Part shown: piece by piece, positions 55,100 to 64,000 of the stretch
Position numbering within the stretch: position 1 is the first letter of the stretch
Layout: each line of letters begins with the position of its first letter
Assembly (NCBI GenBank): GCA_963971225.1
Contig: OZ020269.1
Location: 34,493,264-34,557,263, forward strand
Direction of reading: 5' to 3'
DNA from: Melieria omissa
Lineage: Eukaryota; Arthropoda; Insecta; Diptera; Ulidiidae
DNA: 64,000 bases
Program-made: the position numbers and the translations under genes
The notes under the pieces: generated by a model
Database searches by the model: none
Told to the model about the DNA's origin: nothing
What the model saw: the letters and a program-made list of their open reading frames with translations, nothing else

Positions 55100-55870
55100 A
55101 ATATTTACCGGACACCTGAAGTACTGACGCGACAAACGAATTTCTGCCCCCCACTTTTCGCAAACACTTAATGAATATTGCATTCCAAAATTTCTCCCCT
55201 ATTGTCAGCTCTGAAATTAAATTTTAAGCGTCACGTGACGTTTGACCCGCGGCTACGCTGCTCCCGGCCTAAACTTGCAACTTCTCACAAAAGCGTAGCG
55301 GGCGCGCACCAATTTCCACTACTTTGAATACAAAAGTATACACTCCGAGCCGTCGCACTCGACCACGCAGATGCAGACAGACCCATAAATGTTCGCTATG
55401 CCCTCGCGACGCTGTCAATGTGCCCATTTCCGCTCACCTCTGTGCTAAATTGTCATTTCGACACATTTTTTCTTGCTTGTGTGTGTTTTTTTGCTGATGT
55501 TGTCGTTGTTGTTGTTGTTGTTGTTGAATAGCCCGCGGCTAATTCTCCATCCAGTTCTTTCTCTCTTTGTGTGTCGCGTTTGGTTCGATCTGGTTTTGCT
55601 TCGCGGCCGCTTTTCCGTTTCTCATGGCACCTTTCACGCACGGCACACGCTCGCCGTAATAAAGTGCAATCAAATGCAACCTTGTCGGTGTATGAGTAAT
55701 GTGCCTCACGCTTTCTCAGCTGATAATAAAAAGTGCTTCTTCCTTTATGCGCGCCTCTCCTTTTGACGCGGCGCCAACCTGCAAACGGAAACGGAAATTC
55801 ATTTCGCAATTGATTGTGAGTTTTTGTTGAATATGCGTTCTCGGTAAATGATAACCGAAACAATTTCATT
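55100..55870. other. GC-richer non-coding island 10
   Basis: A GC-richer stretch with a GTT triplet run near 55501-55526. The frame at 55453-55869 (-) reads the repeat as poly-Thr and has no domain. Confidence 0.35.
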
Positions 55871-56459
55871 ATTTAAAAACGGAAATAATTTTAGCGTAAA
55901 GTGAGAGGAGCGACTGTAGGCAAATTCACTGAGTTCGATTAGAGGAGACAAAATTAGTAATACTCTCGCAAATATGTACGTATTTTTGAAGAATTTTCAA
56001 ATTTAATTTTCACTTATTAGACAAGTGGTTTAGTAGACCACATATCAGAGGTATTTGGATTGGAGTTACAACTCAAATACCAGCATTTACATTATGATTA
56101 AGAAAAATCTAAAAAGTAAACAAGATGCCTGTCAAAGCTTCCAGAAGCCCTTGCATCTGGGAATCGGTATTAAAATGTTACATTTAAGATTCATTATAGT
56201 GTAACAATCTCGAAATATGTCCATCTGACCTTTTGACTGTGAACCGGCCAATTCGGTGTCTCAACTCATACCCACATCTACCTTTTACCACTTTTACATT
56301 TTGATTTTAACTAAAGTAAAAATAAATTGCTTATGGATATAAATTGGAAATAAATTGCTTATGGACTGGAACACAACTAACGATCCAATGTTTTGGTTAA
56401 ATTTGTCATACTTTTTGTCCATTTGACTTTCAAAAATAAAAATAAAATATAGAAAAACA
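55871..56459. other. AT-rich spacer with a short direct repeat
   Basis: AAATAAATTGCTTATGGA occurs twice, at about 56320-56337 and 56349-56366. No gene is recognised. Confidence 0.45.
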
Positions 56460-56530
56460 AGGTGAATACTAGAAAAATTAATGATTTTTCTAGTATTCAC
56501 CTAAATCATTAATTTTTCTAGTATTCACCT
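56460..56530. repeat. Perfect 28-bp inverted repeat with a third copy in the loop
   Basis: 56460-56487 (starting AGGTGAATACTAGAAAAAT) is exactly the complement of 56503-56530. The 15-bp spacer TTCTAGTATTCACCT is itself the end of the same unit, so the core occurs three times: once forward and twice reversed. No transposon features are seen. The pattern suggests a template-switch or fold-back replication event. Confidence 0.9.
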
Positions 56531-56879
56531 ATGGTCAATAGAACCTATAGGAGCAGTGTTTTAATTAATCGGTCGAGACGGTTTTGTACTTGTTAAATTA
56601 AGGAGTTATTGATTGTATTTGTGGGAAAAATGTTAAATATAAATTGATCTGACTAGTTATTGATTCCACAACAGATAGTATGAAGATAAAAAAAATAGTC
56701 ATTTGTTATCAATTAACTTTCATAAATTATTAACTCATGCACCCAGTGGATATTCTAATTAATTTACTAACTTCATGCAAGGTACACCAAATTCTAGCAA
56801 TTTTCTGGAAACTCTTGTGCATAAAGATTTTCACATGCATCCGGTGAGCAATGGTAGAACGCTAGCTAAACTCTGGTTC
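56531..56879. other. AT-rich spacer
   Basis: Unassigned DNA without recognised features. Confidence 0.35.
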
Positions 56880-57600
56880 AAATCCATGCTGCAGATTATG
56901 CCGCAGTAACGCGATTCGTTCCAAGCAATTGCACACACTTACCAAACGCCCAATGCGAGCACCAACAACAACAGCAACAACAACAACCGCAATAGGACCT
57001 GCACTTACTGGTAGCATTTAGTTTACAAATAATAATCCGCTAATTTGTTAGTTCAAGTGAAACACCATCCAGATTCGCCGCACACCAGGCCACCAATTCC
57101 ATTAACGAAATGCTAAACGCTGCCGCATCGCACCGCGGAAGCAGACGACAGCCCATTGTGCGCTGTGCCGACGCGTCGCAGAGGGCAGTGCGCAATGGAA
57201 CCGGAAACTGCACTGGACATGTTGCCGTGGAGACCGCCCGCTGCCTTCCACCCCAGCATATGGCCGAGGGCGCAGCGCGACGACCCGCGGACGACATCTG
57301 TCAAACTTCATTTCATTTGTAATTATTGGTTTGTTTTTGATTCTGTTTTGATTTTCTGCCACGGAACAACGAATTCTGGTTGATTTTTGTTGCAAGCCTC
57401 TGCCCGCGCTCGACAGAAGTCGGCAGACCCAATGCTGAGTGCTGCTGTTTGGAATTGTTTTGACAGCTCGGAAGCATATGACAGCGCTCCGTGTAAATAA
57501 TTTCCATTTAATTTGTCATAACCCCGAGTGTGATGCGGGATTTTGATGTAGGCGGTAGTCGATGAGTTAGTTCTAATGGAGTAGTTTGTTCACAACCACT
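56880..57600. other. GC-richer non-coding island 11
   Basis: A GC-richer island with CAA runs near 56965-56992. Overlapping frames on both strands near 57040-57400 show no conserved domain. Confidence 0.35.
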
Positions 57601-57999
57601 GACTATTGGGGTAATAGAATTTTTACGGGACTTTCTTCCTATACTATATTCCTATAAGTGCAGTACGCAATAAATACTATGGAATTTTCAGAACATAGAT
57701 TATCCAAATTTAAATTAAACCTTTCGCTACTACAATCTAGATGTAAACAAATATAAAACTCCTCATGCAATATTGATAAAACTCGTTTTTTTTTAATTAC
57801 TTCAATTCACTTTTGAAAGTGTATCATACTGTGAACACCCTTTTCAACAAAGTTCTTGTTGTAAATAGAAAATTGTTTGCAAACATTGCATATCCTGGTG
57901 GTCCCGCTTTGGACGTCAAACTGTGGCAATATTGTTGACAATATTTTAGAATCATATTCAGTCATCCACAACTTATGTCGTGGGGTTATTGTTTATGCG
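57601..57999. other. AT-rich spacer
   Basis: Unassigned DNA. Confidence 0.35.
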
Positions 58000-58600
58000 A
58001 ATGTGGAAATTACGCATCTTTAAACAATTCGGACGCTCGACGTGTGTGTGGCACATCCCTAATAAGAATGGCAAAATTTCCCCTAAAAAACCCCTCTAAA
58101 TTACTTGACAGAATGATGTGTCTGCATGTCATCCCCAGTCCAGTTCCATTTTAACACCTCACTGCGTTTAATTTGAACACTTATCGCTCCGTTTGATTGC
58201 ATTTAACGTGCGACAGTGGCAAACGTTGATTTGATTGTGTTTCATTAGTGAATTTCTATTTCTGCGCACAAATCGACACACTTTCACATTCATACGCTGC
58301 GCTATTTCGCATTTGACATGCGGAAATGTGCGCATTTCCATTAAAAAGTCGAATACTGGAAGGAGGCAAACACGCCCACGACCGCACACGAACCGAGTCA
58401 GCAACGCATCAATCAGTATTTTGGCGCCATCATTGTTAATGAAATTATCTAAATAACTGCTGACTGAATTGCCTCGCGGTTCGAACCGAGCTCCAAATTG
58501 TATCTCATTAATTTGGTTGATTCGCAATTTGAAATTCGAGGTTCTAAGGAGCAGACCAGACAGTAAGACAATTTCTTTGAATCTGCTAATTCGTATGCGA
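58000..58600. other. Short GC-richer island 12
   Basis: Moderately GC-rich DNA with a 119-codon minus-strand frame (58168-58527) that has no recognisable domain. No repeat is seen. Confidence 0.3.
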
Positions 58601-58784
58601 ATCGTTGTTAATTCATGTGTTACATTAACAAATCTCTATAATCTCTCGTTTTATGTAAATTTATTTATTTTATTTGCTATACTTAGATAGATATTAAAAA
58701 AGCAGTGTCCCTGTCCTGAATATGTGTCTTCTCCCACTAATTTACAGCTTGAATTTCCAGCCAATGAAATTTTACGGATACTGT
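58601..58784. other. AT-rich spacer
   Basis: Short unassigned DNA. Confidence 0.35.
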
Positions 58785-59470
58785 TAACCCTTTGTTGACA
58801 CCATCAGATTTTCATAAAAAGTACTTGTTTAATTATTTCTCATTTGATATTCTTTCCCCCCCTATTCGAAATCAACAGGCCTATTAAATCATGTTTCGCC
58901 ACACAAAATGTTAAACCATGGGTACGTGGTCACAAAAAATTGGATTTTCGGAAAAACTTCACTTGCACTTGCACTTTCACCAAGATTGAAGTCAATAGAC
59001 ATGAAATCATGTGTTTTTACAGTTTCTCTATATACACTTTTATTCGGATGTTGTCCCAGTCAGACTTTGAGTAAAAAAATGAAAACCATGTTTTTAATTT
59101 TTTATTCCATATGTTGCCACCAATTTTAAATTAAACTATATATAGTTCATATTTTGTTTCATAGTCTTCCCGTCTACGAATCTTAACCCATTATAGACCC
59201 CATTTAATTTTGATTTTTGAAAAAGTGAAATTAATGAATGAATGAATTAATGAAGTGTGTCGAATTATTTTTGTTTGGAGTATTTTCTCCAAGTTTGAAA
59301 TCCATGGACCTTAAACCAAATTTTATGTCTTTACACGTCGTTTTTAAAACGTTTAAATTAGACATATACATAAAATTTGATGTTAGTATTAGTTTCAGCA
59401 GTTTGGACTGGGCGATGATGAATCATTCAGACAGTCAGAACAAAAAATTATATCTACCTAGACGAAATAT
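58785..59470. repeat. Degenerate tandem array (copy 2)
   Basis: The same units as at 10040-10895 appear here (CACCAAGATTGAAGTCAATAG, ATGAAATCATG, TTAACCCATTATAGACCCC), and the array ends the same way (GCGATGATGAATCATTCAG, then CAGTCAGAACA). About four to five units can be traced. The shared 3' end shows that both are copies of one dispersed element. Confidence 0.75.
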
Positions 59471-59944
59471 GTAAGTACATTTCTGAACTCATGTTGGATT
59501 ATTATAAGAAAATCAAGCACAATTTTGAATTTCTCTTTCATTTTGTTTTAATTAAATGTAATTAAACAAAGAGTATATGTATATGTCTTAAGGATGTCCA
59601 GCAGGGCCGGGCACTGGTAAAAGAAGTATTGTATTCCTCATCTCCGCAACATCATTTTTGAGGATAAATTAGCGTCCTGTCCGGTGATAAAGCCAACAAG
59701 TTGCCGGATGAAAGGTTCGACTCAGTGTGGCAGCTGCTATAGCTTATCACACTTTACCAATAAGATTCAAAATCCTTGTGTGTCCATGGCATACATTGGA
59801 GATGACAGAATTATTCACTTCAATATCAAACAATGTGATCCTATTTCTTGCCATCTTGATTGCTGTTTACTATGAGGACGATTACATTCTGATAAATTTA
59901 TTCAGGAAATGTGCATTCAACTGTGAAGGAATTTAAACTTATTG
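59471..59944. other. Unassigned DNA, perhaps decayed Copia downstream region
   Basis: This lies downstream of the Copia-type protease piece in the direction of that element, so integrase DNA would be expected here. I cannot recognise it. The portion 59590-59720 is of higher complexity but unassigned. Confidence 0.3.
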
Positions 59945-59999
59945 AAATTAATTTTGCTATAAGAAGTCGAAATGACTATTTAAGGGTCAATTTTACAAA

Positions 60000-60155
60000 T
60001 TTAAGTATTTTAATTCAACGGTATCAATACCCTTTACATCTTTTTCTTTTTCGTTAGCTAAACTCACCTTTCCCGAATAGCCTTTATCGATTATATCAAA
60101 AAGTGATTCTGACCAACACATATGTGATGTAGCGTCACTATGTAAGACATATCTC
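60000..60155 (-). pseudogene. Copia-type protease remnant
   Basis: In one minus-strand frame the sequence reads YVLHSDATSHMCWSESLFD, then IIDKGYSGKVSLANEKEKDV and KGIDTVELKYLNL before a stop. This follows the Copia protease region, where LDSGATSHM is usual; here the catalytic Asp is replaced (HSDA in place of DSGA), so the enzyme would not work. A frameshift separates it from the zinc knuckle. Confidence 0.75.
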
Positions 60156-60186
60156 ATATCTCTCACATATCTTTGTAATAACTACT

Positions 60187-60792
60187 GTGCCTCGCTGTAG
60201 CCACAAATCCTGTGGTCTTTTTCGCACAGTTACTTCGCTCTTTTACTTTGTGTTTGCAATCCCTTGCCCTATGGCCTTTCTTGCCACAGTTATAGCAATT
60301 GTAATGGAAGTGTTTTTCGAACAAACCTTATTTGGTCTCGTTTTGATATTTGTTACCGTTCCATTTCTTTGAGTTCTTGTACACCTTCATTGCTTCTTCT
60401 TCTTCTGCTGCTATCGTTAATTTGTCGCCAATTTCCAATAATCTGGCACGTAAAAGTGATAAAGATAGGAATTCGTTGGCAGTTTCAAATGCGGCGCGAA
60501 TTTCCTCAAATTTCATTGATAAGCTGTCCAACATTAAAATTGTTAACAAATCCTGGTCAACTTTGACGGCCATCTCCGTCAAACAAGAAGCGCACATGTC
60601 AAATTCGATGAGATAGTATTTTATTAGTTGGCCTTCACTCATTTTTAAATTTACCAACTTACGGTAGCACTGAGCCTTCCGCCTTGTGGACTTTCTATCA
60701 TACGTATCTTGTAGGTAAAGCAACACCTCTTTTGCAGTCTTGAGCGTCTTGATCATCATCATGACCATTATAAGTTCTGCACGTGCATCCAG

Positions 60793-60833
<41 letters not shown>

Positions 60834-60855
60834 ACTCACGTTGCTCACTGCACAT
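60187..60855 (-). pseudogene. Copia-type gag with zinc knuckle, interrupted
   Basis: The frame from 60855 begins with a poly-Asp run produced by an (ATC)n microsatellite. It continues through the Copia gag (UBN2-type) region: LKTAKEVLLYLQDTYDRKS, RKAQCYRKLVNLKMSEGQL, TILMLDSLSMKFEEIRAAFE and SLLRARLLEIGDKL. An in-frame TAA follows NKYQNETK at 60328. The same frame then continues to CYNCGKKGHRARDC (60240-60290), a perfect CX2CX4HX4C zinc knuckle that binds nucleic acid. The true start upstream of the microsatellite is unclear. Confidence 0.88.
60793..60833. repeat. (ATC)n microsatellite
   Basis: About 13 perfect ATC units, read as poly-Asp on the minus strand in the gag frame. It probably expanded after the element inserted. 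Confidence 0.92.
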
Positions 60856-60974
60856 TTTTTCGTAAGTACTCGCTTGTGCTGCTGTTGGTGGTGCCGACAG
60901 ATCGATGTCCCTCGGCCGTTCTTCTTCTTAATTCCTTGTCCAATGAACTCAATCAATCTTCCTGGTTTGGGTCT

Positions 60975-60998
60975 GGGCCCATATCCTATTGATGTAGC
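60975..60998 (-). other. Copia-type primer binding site
   Basis: On the minus strand the LTR is followed by TATGGGCCCAGACCC. From memory, Drosophila copia has a similar TATGGGCCCAG segment right after its 5' LTR, used for priming by a cleaved initiator tRNA-Met. The position fits. Confidence 0.55.
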
Positions 60999-61002
60999 GC
61001 GT

Positions 61003-61155
61003 ATTTGAATAAACGTCCTCGGTCAATGAGTTGTGGAAGCGAAGTGAAAATTTATTTTTTCTAAACTTCAAATGTACAATAAAATTTTCCATGCATTGTA
61101 GTTCAATAACATTCAAAGTTTCACAAGTATAATAAAGTACAGTTATTATCAACAT
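61003..61155 (-). repeat. Putative Copia-type 5' LTR
   Basis: It is bounded by TGTTG at its start (61155 side) and by TACATCA at its end next to the primer binding site, with AT-rich DNA between. A second LTR was not found, so the borders are inferred. Confidence 0.5.
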
Positions 61156-61224
61156 CAGCATGCTGGCAAAAAACGTATTGCAAGTTAAGCAAATTTTTTG
61201 AACACTCCGATAACCGATAATTTT

Positions 61225-61359
61225 TTACACTTCAGCATCATATGTTTCATTGTATGGCAAGAAATCTTTGTAATTTGTCTCCTCGATGAATGAATAAGGT
61301 TCTTCAGTGTTTTCCAAATATCTGACCAAAGTCTGCATTACTGCTTGTTGTTCACTCAT
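61225..61359 (-). CDS. Small acidic ORF of unknown origin, 44 codons
   Basis: The frame starts at an ATG (MSEQQAVMQTLVRYLENTEE) and ends DFLPYNETYDAEV before TAA. It is acidic and of normal protein-like composition, unlike the chance frames around it. It stands just upstream of the Copia-type LTR and in the same direction. I do not recognise it; it may be the end of another element's protein. Confidence 0.25.
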   Translation of the reverse strand: MSEQQAVMQTLVRYLENTEEPYSFIEETNYKDFLPYNETYDAEV

Positions 61360-61523
61360 GCTCAGTTATGAAAGCGCGTACGGCGGCATATCAATTTGAT
61401 CCCAATCACCGTACGTATTTTAATTTCAATGATTTATTTGAAATTGTGCTGCTATCAATATTTGGCACTAACTATTTATAGTTACTAACAAAAAATAAAA
61501 GCAAATTACATGGAGCTACCTAC

Positions 61524-61750
61524 AAGGTCCCTGCGGACCTTGTCGGGCATCGACGCCCTAAATGACTTCAATGCGATAGTTATGGTAGTAAAATACATGC
61601 AATCAAGCCGAAATCTATTTTAACAGCTTCTAAATATTCCATTTATAGCAGTCATAAAATCTCCAGCTCATCACTCCCTCCGTATTGAAATGTCGCGGAT
61701 TTTAAAACGCCATAGGTCCCTACGGACCTTGTTGGGCATCGGAGTGTTAA
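61524..61750. repeat. Pair of direct repeats with a 16-bp palindrome
   Basis: AGGTCCCTGCGGACCTTG..GGGCATCG at 61525-61553 and AGGTCCCTACGGACCTTG..GGGCATCG at 61714-61742 are direct repeats about 189 bp apart. Each has the palindrome AGGTCC..GGACCT. The second copy ends GGAGTGTTAA, which read inward would be a TTAACACTCC transposon-like end. Confidence 0.75.
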
Positions 61751-62399
61751 CCACATTCCTCATATGTGAAATTTCGTTATTCGTTATTATATTGAAGAAT
61801 TGGACAAGTATGATATAGTTTTTGGTTCAATCGGCTCTTTAAAAAAATCATCTTTGAAAACATTTCGTAGAAATACTATCAAAATAATAAAATATAAAGG
61901 GAAATTTGTAAACCTTCAGTCAACAGAATTTTAGCAAAATTGGGAGTAAGACTTAAATTTGTTGCTCTCTTTTCTTTTATCATATAATTCCCAATTGTTC
62001 ATCCGTTAGGTCCGAATGACTTAAATGAAAAGCAATAAGTGACAAACATCTAGTTATCTTACTTCTTACTACTATTAATTGTTCTGAAAGGAGAAAGAAC
62101 ATGTTGTCGTTCTTGTTTCTGTTTAATTGATTAATTTAATCTATTTATTTAATTAATTAATAATTTGTGTAGTTTTAAGTTTAATTTCAAATTGAAAATT
62201 CATTTGTGAATGACTTATTTTCAGAAATATTTTCTTAGGTTTTTCTTTCTTAGGATTCGCTAGAATGACCATGTTCGTAATTAGCATTTAAAAATCGAAT
62301 TCTAAGGCTAATTCATCATAAACGAGTTCGAAAATGTGAGAAAATGTTCAGAAACACGGCGAATTTTTGAACTTTATAACCGATTTTTAAAGTACATTT
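61751..62399. other. AT-rich spacer
   Basis: Unassigned AT-rich DNA. Confidence 0.35.
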
Positions 62400-64000
62400 G
62401 CAATACAGTTCGTAAGGGAAGTACCAGAATTAAAACATCTGATGTGTCGTAATGCAATTACCTTGGCATATAAACTTAATATATATTCCGCTGACAACTT
62501 CCCAATGCGCCATTCTCCCACCTGCCCATAGGTGGTCGCACACACACACACACACACAGCCATTCACATACATACAATAAGTTTATCAAACTAATTGCGA
62601 CCGCAAGGCGTCGCATTGCCATTTGGCAAAAACCCACGCACACAAACACAACTATTCGCACAAATGCCAGCGCACACATTTAATTATGCAAATTTTCCCT
62701 AATCTGCCTAACGATGGCAAATTCTAAATTTTGTATTATTGGATTTGTAACTGCATTTCGAAATTGAAACACACACAGTACATGTCAGCTAGCCAAATGC
62801 AATCACACACTCACGCACACATATGCACAGCTTGCACAAATTCCGATACGCTCATTCGCCAAATCTAATGAATATGTGTTATTTATTATTTGTTGGTATT
62901 GCAAACAGACGCACATAAATATATATGCAATCAGTGCTGTGGTTGTTGTTGTTGGTTTGCGCTGTCATTTCAATTACTTTAATTAAATCCAAATTGCGTC
63001 TGCTCCCCACGTTTTCAATGCTCATTTGCTCCAGCAATTATCCTTTTAGTTTGTTTGAATTTCCACTCATTTGTGCAGAAATTTCATTAATTAAGCATCC
63101 TTCGCTTGACGGCGTTTGGTTGTTGGTGCGACACTGCGCCGGTATGTTACATGTGTGTCGTCTGTCGTTCGTACGTAGCCGAATTTAATTAAATTTACAA
63201 ATTCAGCCGTGCAGACACCCACAGCAAAATATTCAGAACGTTCAATATGCCGACAGGCACAGTGAAAACGCCATTGCAGTCCGCCCACTTGGCGCACATC
63301 CTTGCCGCCGTTTGGTCGTTTTCCATCAAGCTGAGATTTTCCACAATCTACTCTCGCCTCTTCGCCGCAGCAACAACGTCAGCGCCTTCATCAGCGCCTT
63401 TTGACTTTATTATTCCGTGCAGCGTCTTCGCTCGTCGCGCCGACTGCTCCACTGTCTGCTTGGCTGTTATCATACAGAAACCAGGATTTCTAATTGAACG
63501 TAATAGGAAAATCCACTTAGCTGTCATTTTCCTTTTCCACCGATTAGCAAACGTTTCACAGCGGATTGTCTCGCCACCAGCGCCTCATGTGACCGCACTT
63601 TCAGCTCGAACTGTGTGAATTCTTATTAAATATTTGAGCAGGAATCGAATTAGACGTCTAGGAGACGCCGACTGTACATGGCGACACGACTGACAGCCAC
63701 CAACACACGAACGCTTAAAGGAACTGGAAGGCAAATTCAAGAAAATTGCATTTAAGTGTAGCTTTTGTGTGCTGCGTTGGCGGCACCGAATGACAGTCGT
63801 CGTCGTAGACGTGAAGAAGCCTCTGGTAGTCACGACAATGCTGATGACGATGGCGAAGAAAATTATGTGCATAATTGAGAAAATGAGCGCATGATGGAAT
63901 TAGCAACTTTACGGCACTCAAGTTGGCTGACTGGCTGGTAGTCGTTGCGTTTGCGTAGCGGCACAGCAGTCACATAGGAGCGCCACCAAGTGGGCTACGC
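62400..64000. other. GC-richer non-coding island 13
   Basis: A GC-richer stretch running to the end of the window, with CA runs near 62539-62558 and 62765-62825. The frame at 63247-63618 (+) has no domain. It has no transposon ends, like the other islands. Confidence 0.35.

Larger units (their letters stand above)
59945..61155 (-). mobile_element. Copia-type LTR retrotransposon remnant (5' part)
   Basis: In minus-strand order the parts are an LTR (about 61155-61003, starting TGTTGATGTTGATAATAAC), a primer binding site, a gag gene and a decayed protease. Integrase, reverse transcriptase and the 3' LTR are not recognised. The order LTR, PBS, gag, protease and the protein motifs match the Copia (Pseudoviridae-type) lineage. 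Stops, a frameshift and a microsatellite in gag show that it is dead. Confidence 0.8.

Noticed and set aside
55453..55869. 138-codon minus-strand frame with poly-Thr
   Set aside because: Poly-Thr comes from the GTT triplet run; nothing else is recognisable.

Overview
This window is non-coding eukaryotic DNA from a fly. The AT-rich background, abundant (CA/GT)n and CAA/CAG triplet runs, a very short intron (52 nt), and tRNA-derived SINEs together with piggyBac, hAT, Tc1/mariner, Tigger/pogo and Copia remnants all point to a higher dipteran, probably a tephritid-like fruit fly; the species cannot be fixed from sequence alone. I found no intact, confidently functional host protein-coding gene. 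No rRNA genes, true tRNA genes or CRISPR arrays were seen.

The window is a mosaic. GC-richer islands without recognisable genes (about 1-2200, 4560-6690, 8371-9640, 18800-20760, 23964-25060, 28741-30320, 42430-43900, 48765-50240, 52691-54180, 55100-55870, 56880-57600, 58000-58600, 62400-64000) alternate with AT-rich stretches that hold almost all recognisable mobile DNA. This looks like a gene desert or giant intron with spared, possibly regulatory, islands.

The mobile DNA is heavily nested. (1) A Tc1/mariner-like element (13355-16983) carries a TTAA-flanked MITE (16511-16800) and a 2.1 kb hAT-like element (14266-16376) with a perfect 8-bp target duplication. That hAT-like element contains a decayed ribose-5-phosphate isomerase (Rpi) gene with its upstream region and, convergent to it, a small two-exon ORF with good splice signals: a captured piece of a host locus. 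(2) A 3.5 kb piggyBac-like element (31969-35497) has matching termini, TTAA on both sides and a nearly complete transposase with compensating frameshifts; a 469-bp P-element-like MITE sits inside its leader. (3) An unclassified element (36991-39966) contains a pogo/Tigger-like element (37778-39544), which in turn holds two MITEs, a four-member stack. (4) A hAT-like element (27214-28498) is split by a tRNA-derived SINE with a perfect 13-bp target duplication. (5) A Copia-type LTR retrotransposon remnant (59945-61155, minus strand) keeps an LTR, primer binding site, gag with zinc knuckle and part of the protease.

The candidates most worth a second look are the gene-carrying hAT-like element, a cluster of very short, tightly spaced membrane-peptide ORFs at 10913-11350, the six TTAA-flanked elements of different families, and a perfect 28-bp inverted repeat at 56460-56530 that looks like a template-switch scar.
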